Shown here: positions 35,017 to 44,197 of the stretch, in pieces
How positions within the stretch are numbered: the stretch's first letter is position 1
How the letters are laid out: each line of letters opens with the position of its first letter
Assembly (NCBI RefSeq): GCF_001425445.1
Contig: NZ_LMQU01000010.1
Location: forward strand, 441,501 to 505,500
DNA from: Devosia sp. Leaf420
GTDB lineage: Bacteria; Pseudomonadota; Alphaproteobacteria; Rhizobiales; Devosiaceae
Reading direction: 5' to 3'
DNA: 64,000 bases
The notes under the pieces: model-generated
The model's input: only the letters and a program-made list of their open reading frames with translations
Told to the model about the DNA's origin: nothing
Database searches by the model: none
Made by a program: the position numbers and the translations under genes

Positions 35017-36093
35017 CTACCGCTTCCGCGCCATCAGCCTGGTGAGCACATTCGCCGTATAATCCACCACCGGCACGATCCGCGCATAGTTGAGCCGCGT
35101 CGGCCCAATCACCCCCAAAACACCAACAACCTTATCATTGGCATCCTTATAGGGCGAAAGAATCACCGAAGACCCCGAGAGCGAAAACAGCTTGTTTTCC
35201 GACCCGATGAAAATGCGGACCCCCTGCGCCTTTTCCGCGTCGCCCAAAAGCTCCAGCAAGCCATCCTTACTTTCGAGCTCATCGAACAGCCGCCGCATGC
35301 GTTCGAGTTCATCGCTCGCCATGGCATCATTGAGCAAGTTGGCACGCCCGCGCACGATCACCCGCGGCGCCGAGGCGGGAGAATCCTGCACCAGCGTCGC
35401 AATCCCATCGTCGACGAGCTTTTGTGTCAGCTCATCGAGCTCGGCGCGCTGCTCGCTCCGCCGCTCGTCGAGCGCCTTGCGCGCCTCCGCCAGCGTCCGT
35501 CCGACAACATAGTTGGCTAAATAATTGCTCGCCTGCTGCAGCGCCGAAGCCGTAAATCCCGGCGGCAGGTCAAGGATGCGGTTTTCCACCTGCCCATCGT
35601 CGCCGACCAGCACAGCCATGGCCCGTGAATTATCGAGCCGCACGAATTCCACATGCCGCAGCACCATATCGGCCTTGGTAGCGATCACGAGGCCCGCGCC
35701 CTGGCTCAGCCCCGACAGCAGTGAACTGGCTTCGGTGAGCAGATCATCGACCTGCCGCCGCCCTGCTGGTCCCTCGATATGCTGGGCGATGCTGCGTTTT
35801 TCGCTCTCGTTGACGGCGCCGACTTCAAGCATGGAATCAACGAAGAATCGCAAGCCCTGCTGCGTCGGCTGCCGCCCTGCCGAAGTATGCGGCGCTGCGA
35901 TCAGGCCAAGGTCTTCGAGATCCGCCATCACATTGCGCACCGAGGCGGGAGAGAGCTCCGTTTGCAGCAAGCGCGAGAGATCGCGCGACCCGACCGGCAA
36001 GCCGGTATCGAGATAACGCTCCACCAACCGGCGGAAAATGTCCTGGCTCCGATCGTTCAAAACATTGAGAAAATCGTCGGACGGGCGGACCAT
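35017..36093 (-). CDS. hrcA: Heat-inducible transcription repressor HrcA
   Basis: 358 aa. HrcA represses chaperone operons through CIRCE elements. The N-terminal winged helix has YLDTGLPVGSRDLSR, LSPASVRNVMADLEDLGLIAAPHTSAGRQPTQQGLRFFVD (shown in part), and the C-terminal region has SPYKDANDKVVGVLGVIGPTRLNYARIVPVV. Full length. No CIRCE element was seen beside dnaK, grpE or hrcA, so its main target, often groESL, is likely elsewhere. It diverges from rph across 138 bp. Confidence 0.97.
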   Translation of the reverse strand: MVRPSDDFLNVLNDRSQDIFRRLVERYLDTGLPVGSRDLSRLLQTELSPASVRNVMADLEDLGLIAAPHTSAGRQPTQQGLRFFVDSMLEVGAVNESEKRSIAQHIEGPAGRRQVDDLLTEASSLLSGLSQGAGLVIATKADMVLRHVEFVRLDNSRAMAVLVGDDGQVENRILDLPPGFTASALQQASNYLANYVVGRTLAEARKALDERRSEQRAELDELTQKLVDDGIATLVQDSPASAPRVIVRGRANLLNDAMASDELERMRRLFDELESKDGLLELLGDAEKAQGVRIFIGSENKLFSLSGSSVILSPYKDANDKVVGVLGVIGPTRLNYARIVPVVDYTANVLTRLMARKR

Positions 36094-36231
36094 GGGCTCT
36101 TTTAGTTCAAATCGTCGCTTTAACCTTGCCCTTCATTTAAGCGCATAGGAGCCAACCGCCAAGCGTCCGGTGCTTGTTCCGGGCCTTAAGGAGGGTTAAG
36201 AGGCGGTAAACAGCAGAAGAGATGCCTATCC

Positions 36232-36948
36232 ATGCGGCCATCCGGACGCGCCCCCGATCAGATGCGGGCTGTCACTATCGAGCGTAACGTATCCCTCAAG
36301 GCTGAAGGTTCGTGCCTCGTTGCCTTCGGCAATACTAAGGTTCTGGTCACGGCTTCCGTCGAAACGAGCCTCCCCGGCTGGCTGCGCGGCAAGGGCCAGG
36401 GCTGGGTCACCGCCGAATACGGCATGCTGCCCCGCGCCACCGGCACACGCACGCGTCGCGAAGCCACCGCCGGTAAGCAAACCGGCCGCACGCAGGAAAT
36501 TCAGCGCCTCATCGGCCGCTCGCTCCGCGCCGTCGTCGATCTAACCGCCTTGGGCGAATCCCAGATCACGCTTGATTGCGATGTGCTCGAAGCCGATGGC
36601 GGCACCCGCACCGCCTCGATCACCGGCGCCTATATCGCCTTGGCCGATGCCATTAAATGGCTCGAAGAGCGCAAGCTCACCAAAGGCGTGGTTCTGAAAG
36701 ATTCCGTCGCCGCCGTGTCCTGCGGCATCTATCGCGGCACCCCGCTTCTCGATCTCGATTATCTCGAAGACGTCGAAGCCGAAACCGACGCCAATTTCGT
36801 CATGACTGGCTCGGGCAAATTCGTCGAAATCCAGGGCACCGCCGAAGGTGCCCCCTTCGACCGCGCCGAACTCGACGCGCTCACGACCCTTGCCGACAAG
36901 GGCATTTCTGAACTCTCCGAACTGCAGAAGGCGGCGCTTTCCGCATGA
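36232..36948 (+). CDS. rph: Ribonuclease PH
   Basis: 238 aa, full length (not the truncated K-12 form). Phosphorolytic 3'-5' exoribonuclease that trims tRNA 3' ends. N-terminal [33 protein letters not shown], the phosphate-site [17 protein letters not shown], and [20 protein letters not shown] are conserved. Divergent from hrcA, as in many alphaproteobacteria. rdgB follows after a 202 bp gap containing an inverted repeat. Confidence 0.97.
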   Translation: MRPSGRAPDQMRAVTIERNVSLKAEGSCLVAFGNTKVLVTASVETSLPGWLRGKGQGWVTAEYGMLPRATGTRTRREATAGKQTGRTQEIQRLIGRSLRAVVDLTALGESQITLDCDVLEADGGTRTASITGAYIALADAIKWLEERKLTKGVVLKDSVAAVSCGIYRGTPLLDLDYLEDVEAETDANFVMTGSGKFVEIQGTAEGAPFDRAELDALTTLADKGISELSELQKAALSA

Positions 36949-36964
36949 TTTTTTCGCTCTTTAG

Positions 36965-37097
36965 AAAGTCCCCCTCATCCGGCCCTTCGGGCCACCTTCT
37001 CCCCGAGGGGGAGAAGAACAGATCGGCATCCGCCTCTTATTCCTCTCCCTCTCGGGGAGAGGTGGCCCGGCAAAGCCGGGTCGGTGAGGGGGCTTTC
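36965..37097. repeat. Intergenic inverted repeat between rph and rdgB
   Basis: Ends AAAGTCCCCCTCATCCG and GGTGAGGGGGCTTTC pair. Internal stems include GGCCCTTCGGGCC, TTCTCCCC/GGGGAGAA and GCCCGGCAAAGCCGGGT. Its CCTCTTATTCCTCTCC is the reverse complement of part of the 34153-34292 element. Confidence 0.85.
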
Positions 37098-37150
37098 GAG
37101 GCCGGAAACTGCGCCATCTGGAACGACATTCAACGCGCCCTGGAGTCCAA

Positions 37151-37795
37151 ATGACCATTCCAAAACTCCGCCGCGGCGATCGTCTCGTGCTTGCCACGCA
37201 CAATGCCGGCAAGCTGAAAGAATTCCAGGAGCTTTTTGCGCCCTTCGGTCTCGAACTGATTTCCGCCGGTGAACTCGGTCTGCCTGAGCCCGAAGAAACC
37301 GGCACCACCTTTGCCGAAAACGCCCGCACCAAGGCTCATGATTCGGCCAAGGGCGCCAATATGCTCGCCCTTTCCGACGATAGCGGCCTCTGCGTCGATG
37401 CGCTTGATGGCCAGCCCGGCGTCTACACCGCCGATTGGGCCGGCGTGCCGCGCGATTTCAATTTCGCCATGCAGCGCGTCGAAACCGAATTGCAGCAAAA
37501 GGGCGCGACGACGCCCGGGCAGCGCACCGCGTCCTTCAATGCCACGCTCTGTCTCGCCCATCCCGATGGCCGCGACATGATCTTTGTCGGCCGCTGCGAT
37601 GGCACCTTGGTCTGGCCGCCTCGCGGCACGATCGGCCATGGCTACGACCCCATGTTCCAGCCCGAAGGTTTTGATATCACCTTTGGCGAAATGGCCGCCG
37701 AAGCCAAACACTCCTGGGCTCCCGGCGAAAAAGGCCTCAGCCACCGCGCCCGCGCCTTCGCTCAATTCGTGGAGAACCAGATTGAGCAGAGCTAA
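37151..37795 (+). CDS. rdgB: XTP/dITP pyrophosphatase (RdgB/HAM1 family)
   Basis: 214 aa. Removes deaminated purine nucleotides such as dITP and XTP. N-terminal [16 protein letters not shown], central [23 protein letters not shown], and the C-terminal [12 protein letters not shown] and GLSHRARAF are the family signatures. With maf it gives two house-cleaning pyrophosphatases in this window. It lies between rph and hemW as in related genomes. Confidence 0.96.
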   Translation: MTIPKLRRGDRLVLATHNAGKLKEFQELFAPFGLELISAGELGLPEPEETGTTFAENARTKAHDSAKGANMLALSDDSGLCVDALDGQPGVYTADWAGVPRDFNFAMQRVETELQQKGATTPGQRTASFNATLCLAHPDGRDMIFVGRCDGTLVWPPRGTIGHGYDPMFQPEGFDITFGEMAAEAKHSWAPGEKGLSHRARAFAQFVENQIEQS

Positions 37796-37830
37796 CCGCT
37801 CTCCCGCCCAATCTTTCCCTACGCTCCGGG

Positions 37831-37922
37831 CTTCCCTCGGGCTTGACCCGAGGGCCATTCACCGCATCCCCCTGGGTGCAACCCTTGCCTCGATAGACCC
37901 TCGGGTCAGGCCCGAGGGAAGC
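37831..37922. repeat. Intergenic inverted repeat, CCCTCGGG type
   Basis: Two hairpins, CCCTCGGGCTTGACCCGAGGG and CCCTCGGGTCAGGCCCGAGGG in outline, with flanking GCTTC/GAAGC, so the halves are also inverted copies of each other with only one mismatch in 25 bases. Located between rdgB and hemW. Confidence 0.85.
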
Positions 37923-37963
37923 GCAGAGTTTTTGGCGAGCCCACAGCACGCGAGTCGATCAGC

Positions 37964-39118
37964 ATGAGCAATCCCAACGACCTGTTCGGCGTCTATGTCC
38001 ACTGGCCCTTCTGCGCCTCAAAATGCCCCTATTGCGATTTCAATTCGCACGTCCATCGCGGGCCGTTCGATGAAGACGCCTATGTCGAAGGCTACAAGAA
38101 AGAGATCGCCCATATGGCGAGCCTTTCCCCCGGCCGTCTCGTCCAGTCGATTTTCTTCGGCGGTGGCACCCCATCGCTGATGTCGCCAAAGGCCGTGGGC
38201 AGCATTCTCGATACCATCGCCGCCCATTGGCAGGTCGATAGCAATGCCGAGATCACCCTCGAAGCCAACCCGACTTCGGTCGAGGTCGACCGCTTTCGCG
38301 GGTTTAGAACGGCCGGCATCAATCGCGTTTCGCTCGGCGTCCAGTCGCTGCGCCCTGGGCCGCTGGCCGAATTGGGCCGCCGGCACACCGTCGAAGAAGC
38401 CGTCGCTGCCGTACGCATCGCGCAATCGGTATTCGAGCGTTCCAGCTTTGACCTGATCTATGCCCGCCCCAAGCAGACGCTTGAAGATTGGGAAGACGAG
38501 CTGAAAGAAGCCATCTGGCTCGCCAAGGGCCACTTGAGCCTTTACCAGCTCACCATCGAGCAGGGCACGCGCTACTTCGATCTCTTCAATGCCGGCAAGC
38601 TGCAGATGCCCAGCGAAGATCTCGGCGCCGACTTTTATGAGCTGACTCAGGAATTGACGGCTGCCGCTGGCATGCCGGCCTACGAAATTTCCAATCACGC
38701 CGTACCCGGCCAGGAATCGCGCCACAACATGCTCTATTGGCGTTATGGCGAATATGCCGGCATCGGCCCTGGCGCCCATGGCCGCCTGCTGCTCAACCAC
38801 CAGCGCCACGCCACCGCCGCCGAAAAAATGCCCTTCGACTGGCTCAAACTCGTCAACGAGTTCGGCCACGGCATGACCACCGACGATGTCCTCACCTGGG
38901 AAGAGCAGGGCGACGAATACCTCGTCATGGGCCTCCGTCTCAAGGAAGGCATCTCGCCCACCCGCTTCATGTCGATCTCCGGCCGCACCATCGCCGAAAA
39001 ACAGATCGAAGCGCTCAAGGGCTATGGGTTTGTGGAAACCCTCCCCAACGGCAATATCCGCGTGACCGAAAAAGGTTTTCCGGTGCTCGATGCCGTAGTC
39101 GCGGATTTGGCCGCGTAA
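37964..39118 (+). CDS. hemW: Radical SAM heme chaperone HemW
   Basis: 384 aa. HemW is the coproporphyrinogen-III-oxidase-like radical SAM protein that carries haem for insertion into respiratory enzymes. The 4Fe-4S motif is C17-X3-C21-X2-C24 (CASKCPYCDFN), with the GGGTPS SAM loop (FFGGGTPSLMS), LGVQSL and the C-terminal HemN_C-like DYLVMGLRLKEG-type segment (EYLVMGLRLKEG). It lacks the N-terminal region of true HemN oxidase. It follows rdgB as in many alphaproteobacteria. Confidence 0.94.
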   Translation: MSNPNDLFGVYVHWPFCASKCPYCDFNSHVHRGPFDEDAYVEGYKKEIAHMASLSPGRLVQSIFFGGGTPSLMSPKAVGSILDTIAAHWQVDSNAEITLEANPTSVEVDRFRGFRTAGINRVSLGVQSLRPGPLAELGRRHTVEEAVAAVRIAQSVFERSSFDLIYARPKQTLEDWEDELKEAIWLAKGHLSLYQLTIEQGTRYFDLFNAGKLQMPSEDLGADFYELTQELTAAAGMPAYEISNHAVPGQESRHNMLYWRYGEYAGIGPGAHGRLLLNHQRHATAAEKMPFDWLKLVNEFGHGMTTDDVLTWEEQGDEYLVMGLRLKEGISPTRFMSISGRTIAEKQIEALKGYGFVETLPNGNIRVTEKGFPVLDAVVADLAA

Positions 39119-39249
39119 AAAGGCCCCCTCACCCGCCGGCTTTGCCGTCGACCTCTCCCCCGTAGGGAGAGGTGGGAGTTGCCTAAGTCACGGAGCGACA
39201 CCTCTCCCTTTGGGGGAGAGGTCGGCCAAAGGCCGGGTGAGGGGCCTTT
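39118..39249. repeat. Intergenic inverted repeat with AAAGGCCCCCTCA ends, copy 2
   Basis: A second copy of the element at 19090-19222, sharing AAGGCCCCCTCACCCGCC, two CCTCTCCC/GGGAGAGG hairpins and a central CGGAGCGACACCTCTCCC. Between convergent hemW and the LpoA-like gene. Confidence 0.87.
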
Positions 39250-39259
39250 CCCAGGCATC

Positions 39260-40501
39260 CTAAAACTTCGCCCCATCCACGGTCGTCGCCCCACCGCCCC
39301 CAATCTTCTTCACCACCAGCGCATATTCCGCCCGCCCATTGGCCAAGAACCGGAATTGCCCATCCCGCCCATTGAACCCGGATGCGCTTGTAAGAAGCCC
39401 CGGATTATAGGGCGGCGTCGCCATAGAGAGCGTGTTCACATTGGCAAGGATCGTCGCCGTATAAACAATGGTCGCCATTGGATGCGGCCGTGTCCCAAAC
39501 CGGTTCTGATACTCGCCTGATATCGCCGTAAATCCCGCTTCGTCGACCGCCGGATAAATCGCTCCCACCAATCCCGGCGTCGCAAGAATAGTCGGGTCGC
39601 CTGCCCAATCCGCCGAGCCAACGATCTGCACCGCATCCCCCGTCACACCGGCGCTCGCGAGCGCTGTCGCAAAGGCCGGTGCGCTCGTCCGTTCAGGCAA
39701 AAACAGCGTGTCGATCATGCCACGATCGATCTGCTGCTTGGCCTGCGCCACGATCTGCGCGGCCTCGCTCGCTGCGGAAAAGGTATAAACCGCGGGCGCA
39801 TTGAATCCCGCCGCAACCGCCTGCTGCCGAAACGCGGTGGCGAGTGCTTCGCCGTAAGGCGTCGCAGGGAACGCGCCCGCGATGCCGCGCCTGCCCTGCG
39901 CCATGACATAGGTAAGGCCGCGCTTCATCTCGGCGTCAGGCAGCACGGAGAGAAGATAAACCCCTTGCCCCGCCAGCGCCGGATTGTTGGCAAAGCCGAT
40001 TAGCGGAACACCCGCCGACCGCGCGACACCGCCCGCTGCCGCCACCTGATCGCCCTTGAGTGGCCCAAGGATCAGTTTCGCTCCACCCTGCACCGCCGCA
40101 TTGGCCGCCGCCGCCGCCCCCGCCGCGCTGTCGCCCGTATCGCGCAAGGTGATCTTCGTATTCTCGGCAATGTTGGGATTGGCTTCAATGAACGCCATGG
40201 CCAGTTTGGACGCATTGGCCAGCGACTTACCAAGTTCGGCCAGCGACGGGTCACCCGAGAGCGGCAAGAGCAGCGCAACCCTGACCGGACCGCGCCCAAA
40301 ACTCTCGCCGCCCGACTGCGGCATCTGCTGGTTGGGCCCCGGTATGCTCGGCGCCGTTGCGACATTGGAGGGCGGATTGCCCCAGCCGATCGTTCGCGAC
40401 CCGATCTGAAACGTCCCCGGCGAACAGGATGTCAAAAGCGCGCCGAGCGCAAAAGCCAGCGCGCCGCGACCCCAATTGCCCCAATCGTAACGCCAACGCA
40501 T
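39260..40501 (-). CDS. Lipoprotein with LpoA-like periplasmic-binding fold (penicillin-binding protein activator)
   Basis: 413 aa. The signal sequence ends in a lipobox (LLTSC, Cys about residue 26), so the protein is lipid-anchored. A Pro/Gln-rich linker leads to a type I periplasmic-binding domain (about 70-400) starting VRVALLLPLSGDPSLAELGKS, with ILGPLKGDQV and GVPLIGFANNPAL. In relatives it is annotated as a penicillin-binding protein activator, by likeness to LpoA. That role is not proven here. Divergent from rsmI with 86 bp between, the common arrangement in this order. Confidence 0.85.
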   Translation of the reverse strand: MRWRYDWGNWGRGALAFALGALLTSCSPGTFQIGSRTIGWGNPPSNVATAPSIPGPNQQMPQSGGESFGRGPVRVALLLPLSGDPSLAELGKSLANASKLAMAFIEANPNIAENTKITLRDTGDSAAGAAAAANAAVQGGAKLILGPLKGDQVAAAGGVARSAGVPLIGFANNPALAGQGVYLLSVLPDAEMKRGLTYVMAQGRRGIAGAFPATPYGEALATAFRQQAVAAGFNAPAVYTFSAASEAAQIVAQAKQQIDRGMIDTLFLPERTSAPAFATALASAGVTGDAVQIVGSADWAGDPTILATPGLVGAIYPAVDEAGFTAISGEYQNRFGTRPHPMATIVYTATILANVNTLSMATPPYNPGLLTSASGFNGRDGQFRFLANGRAEYALVVKKIGGGGATTVDGAKF

Positions 40502-40587
40502 GAATGATGCTCGAAACGCTCCCCAAGTGTTAACAAACTCGCCCCATTTCGTTAAGCAAGTCTCAACCCCGGGGAGCCGCGAGCATA

Positions 40588-41472
40588 ATGGATCGACCAG
40601 CCGAATATTTCATTGCCGGCAATGCCTTCGCCGCCCCGCCGCTCGCCCCCGGCCTCTATGTCGTCTCGACCCCCATCGGCAATCTCCGCGACATCACCAT
40701 CCGCGCTTTGGAAACCCTCGCGGCCGCTGATCTGGTCCTTTGCGAAGACACCCGCACCTCGGCAAAACTCCTCGATCACTACGGCATTCGCGGAAAACGC
40801 CAGGCATTACATGAACATAACGAGCGTGCTCGCGCCGAGGAAATCGTCTCACGCATCGCCGGCGGTCAGGCCATCGCGCTGATTTCCGATGCCGGCACCC
40901 CCCTCCTGTCCGACCCCGGCTTTCCCCTCATCCGCGCCTTGGCCGAAGCCAATCTCCCCGTCTTTCCCATCCCTGGTGCCTCCGCCCTTTTGTCCTCACT
41001 CGTCGTCGCCGGCCTCCCCACCGACGCCTTCGCCTTCCACGGCTTCCTGCCGCCCAAAGCGGGCGCCCGCGCTAACGCCTTGAAAAGCTATGTGGATTCA
41101 CGTGAAACACTGGTTTTCTACGAAAGCCCCCGCCGCCTCGACGATGCCCTCGCCGCCATGGCCGAAGTCTTCGGCGACCGCCAAGCTTCCGTCAGCCTCG
41201 AACTAACAAAACGTTTCGAGCGCACCTTTCGCGGGACGCTTGCCGAGCTGGCCGAAAAGTTCGCTGGCGAAGAAACCAAAGGCGAAGCCGTCATCGTCGT
41301 CGCAGGCGCTGCCGAACCCAGCGCGCCTGCTGCAGAGGACTGGCAAGCAGACCTCTTGGCCGCCATGGCCGACCAGCCCATGCGCTCGGCCGTTGATGAA
41401 ATCGCTGCCCGCTATGGGCTCAAACGCAAGGAGGTTTACGATGCCGCCCTCGCGCTTAAGGCCCAGCAATAA
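40588..41472 (+). CDS. rsmI: 16S rRNA (cytidine1402-2'-O)-methyltransferase
   Basis: 294 aa. Methylates the 2'-OH of C1402 in 16S rRNA. N-terminal GLYVVSTPIGNLRDITIRAL, CEDTRTS, the SAM site ALISDAGTPLLSDPG and PIPGASALLSSLVVAGLP are diagnostic of the tetrapyrrole-methylase fold family member RsmI. A parS-like site is embedded where the protein reads VDSRETL. The 3' end overlaps yraN by 32 bp in another frame. Confidence 0.97.
   Translation: MDRPAEYFIAGNAFAAPPLAPGLYVVSTPIGNLRDITIRALETLAAADLVLCEDTRTSAKLLDHYGIRGKRQALHEHNERARAEEIVSRIAGGQAIALISDAGTPLLSDPGFPLIRALAEANLPVFPIPGASALLSSLVVAGLPTDAFAFHGFLPPKAGARANALKSYVDSRETLVFYESPRRLDDALAAMAEVFGDRQASVSLELTKRFERTFRGTLAELAEKFAGEETKGEAVIVVAGAAEPSAPAAEDWQADLLAAMADQPMRSAVDEIAARYGLKRKEVYDAALALKAQQ
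41094..41109 (+). other. parS-like site 5 (inside rsmI)
   Basis: GGATTCACGTGAAACA within rsmI, matching classical parS at 14 of 16 positions with the core GATTCACGTGAAAC exact. The reverse complement of this same 16-mer occurs at 47891-47906. In the rsmI frame it encodes DSRET. Confidence 0.8.
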
Positions 41473-41827
41473 AAGGCAAATCGCCGAACGCGATGGCCAG
41501 CGCGGCGAAGCTCTAGCCGCGCTTTTCCTGCAACTAAAACTCTACCGCATCCGTCACCGCCGCTACAAAACTCCGGTCGGAGAAATCGATCTGGTCGTCG
41601 AGCGCCGTGGCACCATCGCATTCGTCGAGGTGAAAACCCGCGCGAACCATACTCTGGAAGCTGACGCGTTAGAGGCGGTGAACACATCGCGCATCGTCCG
41701 CGCCGCTGAGCATTGGCTTTCGCGCCACCCCCGCGAGGCTGAAAAGACCTACCGCTTCGATGTAATTTTCCTTGCGAACGGCCGCTGGCCGCGCCATCTC
41801 ATCAACGCGTTCGATGCTGACGGTTGA
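41441..41827 (+). CDS. yraN: YraN family endonuclease-like protein (UPF0102)
   Basis: 128 aa. The restriction-endonuclease-like core is visible: [38 protein letters not shown], with the Asp and the E-x-K of the nuclease motif. A role in replication or repair has been suggested for the family, without clear proof. The ATG at 41441 lies 32 bp inside rsmI; family similarity begins a few residues later. The rsmI-yraN-gshB order is conserved in Hyphomicrobiales. Confidence 0.9.
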   Translation: MPPSRLRPSNKRQIAERDGQRGEALAALFLQLKLYRIRHRRYKTPVGEIDLVVERRGTIAFVEVKTRANHTLEADALEAVNTSRIVRAAEHWLSRHPREAEKTYRFDVIFLANGRWPRHLINAFDADG

Positions 41828-41867
41828 CCACGGTTCTTGTGTGGTCCCGCAAATCAAAGAGATAAAA

Positions 41868-42812
41868 ATGCTCAAAGTCGCCGTCCAGATGGACCACGTC
41901 TCCACCATCAATCCACGCGGCGATTCCACCTTCGCCATGATGCTTGAGGCCCAGGCCCGCGGCCATGAATTGCTGCATTATACGGCTGACACCCTGTCGC
42001 TTCGCGACAACGTCGTCACCGCTCTCGTCCAGCCGATCACGGTGACCGACGCCGAAAAGGGCCAGCATTTTACCCTCGGCGAAGCCAAGCGCTTGGATCT
42101 CGCAACTCAGGACGTGATCCTGATGCGCCAGGATCCGCCCTTCAACATGAACTATATCACCATCAGCCACATCCTTGAGCGGCTGCACCCCAAGACGCTG
42201 GTGGTCAATCCGCCCGCCGCGGTGCGCAATGCGCCGGAAAAAATCCTGGTGACGGATTTCCCCGAACTGATGCCGCCAACGCTGGTGACGCGCGATCGCG
42301 CCGAAATCCACGCCTTCCGCAAGGAGCATGGCAACATCATCGTCAAGCCGCTCTACGGCAATGGCGGCGCCGGCGTCTTCTTCCTCCAGGAAGGCGACCA
42401 TAACTTGGCGTCCCTCATCGAACTGTTCGAGATCAACTATCCCGAACCCTTCATGATCCAGAAGTACCTGCCCGACGTCCGCAAGGGCGACAAGCGCATC
42501 ATCATCATCGACGGCGAGCCCGTCGCCGGTCTCAACCGCATTCCTGCCGATGGCGAAGCTCGTTCCAACATGCATGTCGGCGGCCGCCCCGAACTGTCGC
42601 CCCTGACCGAGCGCGAAAAAGAAATCTGCGCCGCCATCGCCCCTGCGCTCAAAGAGCGCGACATGATCTTTGTCGGCATCGACGTCATCGGCGACTACCT
42701 CACCGAAATCAACGTCACCTCCCCCACCGGCATCCGCGAAATCAAACGTTTTGGTGGGCCGGACATCGCTGTGATGATCTGGGACGCGATCGAAAAGCGG
42801 CGCATGGTGTAA
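41868..42812 (+). CDS. gshB: Glutathione synthetase
   Basis: 314 aa. Joins gamma-glutamylcysteine and glycine with ATP. ATP-grasp fold with [64 protein letters not shown] and the C-terminal [18 protein letters not shown] precedes the ATG at 41868. The frame is open upstream into yraN, but similarity begins at [10 protein letters not shown]. Co-directional with rsmI and yraN. Confidence 0.97.
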   Translation: MLKVAVQMDHVSTINPRGDSTFAMMLEAQARGHELLHYTADTLSLRDNVVTALVQPITVTDAEKGQHFTLGEAKRLDLATQDVILMRQDPPFNMNYITISHILERLHPKTLVVNPPAAVRNAPEKILVTDFPELMPPTLVTRDRAEIHAFRKEHGNIIVKPLYGNGGAGVFFLQEGDHNLASLIELFEINYPEPFMIQKYLPDVRKGDKRIIIIDGEPVAGLNRIPADGEARSNMHVGGRPELSPLTEREKEICAAIAPALKERDMIFVGIDVIGDYLTEINVTSPTGIREIKRFGGPDIAVMIWDAIEKRRMV

Positions 42813-42861
42813 GGGCCAACAACCATTCCTCTTTAGTGTCGTCTGCGATCAGGAGGTCACG

Positions 42862-43107
42862 ATGAAAACCATCATTCTGACTGCGCAGGCGGCAAAAGAA
42901 CTGGATGCGCTGCCTTTGTTCGCGCGCGAGCAGATTTCCCACGGGCTTGATCTTTACGCCATGACAGGCAGAGGTGATATTAAGGCTCTGCAGGGTCAAT
43001 CGGGCTTTCGCCTTCGAATTGGCCGGTACCGTGTGCTTTTCGACGAAGACCGCCTGACAATTTTGGCGGTCCAGATCGGCAAGCGAGAAACGACCACCTA
43101 TCGATAG
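42862..43107 (+). CDS. Type II toxin, RelE/ParE family
   Basis: 81 aa. The compact RelE fold is seen as TAQAAKELDALP, a helical pair, KALQGQSGFRLRIGRYRVLFDED and a last strand LAVQIGKRETTTYR. Basic residues Arg and Lys in the LRIGRYRV strand are typical of RelE-type mRNA interferases; no catalytic claim is made. AGGAGGT precedes the start. The toxin gene is first, followed after 9 bp by the antitoxin, the higBA-like order. Confidence 0.85.
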   Translation: MKTIILTAQAAKELDALPLFAREQISHGLDLYAMTGRGDIKALQGQSGFRLRIGRYRVLFDEDRLTILAVQIGKRETTTYR

Positions 43108-43116
43108 GAGGCTCTG

Positions 43117-43497
43117 ATGGGTGTCCAGATTATTACTACGCCCACTGGCGAGGAAATGGTGGTCATGTCTCGGGCAGAGTATGAAGCACTTCTGGCTGAT
43201 CGTGACGATGCTTTTGAAGATGGGGCCGACGCAGCAGCTTTTGCTGCCGCGCGCGCCGCTCTCCGGTCGGAAGATATCCTTCCCGCTTCAGTCAGCGCCG
43301 AAATTCTTGCCGGAGAGAGCCGTCTCTGCGCATTCCGAAAATGGCGTGGCTTAGACGTCACTGATCTTGCGGTTGCTACTGGAATTGACGGCATGGTCCT
43401 CACTCAAATCGAAGCCGGCGATCGCCTGTTTTCTCGAGATGAGGCCGCACGTATTGCCGAGGCACTTGACCTGCCCATGAGTTGGCTCGCCGCCTAG
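43117..43497 (+). CDS. HTH antitoxin partner of RelE/ParE toxin
   Basis: 126 aa. Two parts: an N-terminal stretch (about 1-45) with MSRAEYEALLADRDD, which resembles Phd-type antitoxins, and a C-terminal XRE helix-turn-helix (about 66-126, FRKWRGLDVTDLAVATGIDGMVLTQIEAG). An acidic Ala-rich linker joins them and could be the toxin-binding segment. A strong AGGAGG precedes the ATG. The HTH may repress the module's own promoter upstream of the toxin. Confidence 0.82.
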   Translation: MGVQIITTPTGEEMVVMSRAEYEALLADRDDAFEDGADAAAFAAARAALRSEDILPASVSAEILAGESRLCAFRKWRGLDVTDLAVATGIDGMVLTQIEAGDRLFSRDEAARIAEALDLPMSWLAA

Positions 43498-43558
43498 CCC
43501 TCTTGGCCTCCCCCGCCAAATCCCCTAGTGCTAAGGTTTGGGGTTTGCGGGGCGATCC

Positions 43559-44197
43559 ATGGATACTTCGGCTTTTCTCGTCGCCTTTGCGACGCTGTTC
43601 GCGACTGTCGGCGTTGCCGATATTGCCTTCATCTTCGCCGCGCTGACGAAGGACAATACGCCCGCGCAACGCCGCACCTTTGCGACCCGTGGCGTCGTCA
43701 TCGCGCTGTTGATCCTGTTGTTCTTCGCCTTCCTCGGCAATCTGATCCTTGATGTCTTCGGCATCACCATTCCGGCGCTTCGCACCGCGGGCGGCGTCCT
43801 CCTACTCCTCATCGCCATCGACATGGTTTTCGCGCGCCATTCGGGCGGCACAGGCACGACCGACGAGGAAGAGGTTGAAGCCCGTCAGGCCCACGATATT
43901 TCGGTGTTCCCGCTCGCCATGCCGCTTCTGGCCGGCCCCGGCGCTATCAGCGCCGTCATTCTGCTGACGACTGGCGCCGAATCTCAGGCCGAATTCTGGC
44001 TCGTCATCGCCGCAATCATCGTCATCCTGGCGCTGGCCTGGCTCACCCTGCTCGTCGCTATTCCAATCCAGCGCCTCCTGGGACTCACCGGTCTTTCCGT
44101 GGTCTCCCGCGTCGTCGGCATCCTGCTTGCGGCTCTCGCTGTGCAGTTCGTCTTCGACGGCATCAAGGCTTCGGGCCTCCTCGGCGCCGTTACTTGA
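43559..44197 (+). CDS. MarC family integral membrane protein
   Basis: 212 aa with six hydrophobic segments. N-terminal FATLFATVGVADIAFIFAALTK and central VFPLAMPLLAGPGAISAVILL mark the MarC family (once linked to multiple antibiotic resistance, now of uncertain transport function). Reading frame opens at 43538, but the ATG at 43559 is chosen. Ends 8 bp into the convergent lysozyme gene. Confidence 0.87.
   Translation: MDTSAFLVAFATLFATVGVADIAFIFAALTKDNTPAQRRTFATRGVVIALLILLFFAFLGNLILDVFGITIPALRTAGGVLLLLIAIDMVFARHSGGTGTTDEEEVEARQAHDISVFPLAMPLLAGPGAISAVILLTTGAESQAEFWLVIAAIIVILALAWLTLLVAIPIQRLLGLTGLSVVSRVVGILLAALAVQFVFDGIKASGLLGAVT

Noticed and set aside
36180..36200. TTAAGGAGGGTTAA before rph as a CtrA site
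   Set aside because: The spacer is 6, not 7 bases.
36094..36231. CIRCE element in the hrcA-rph gap
   Set aside because: No TTAGCACTC/GAGTGCTAA inverted repeat is present here or upstream of dnaK and grpE.
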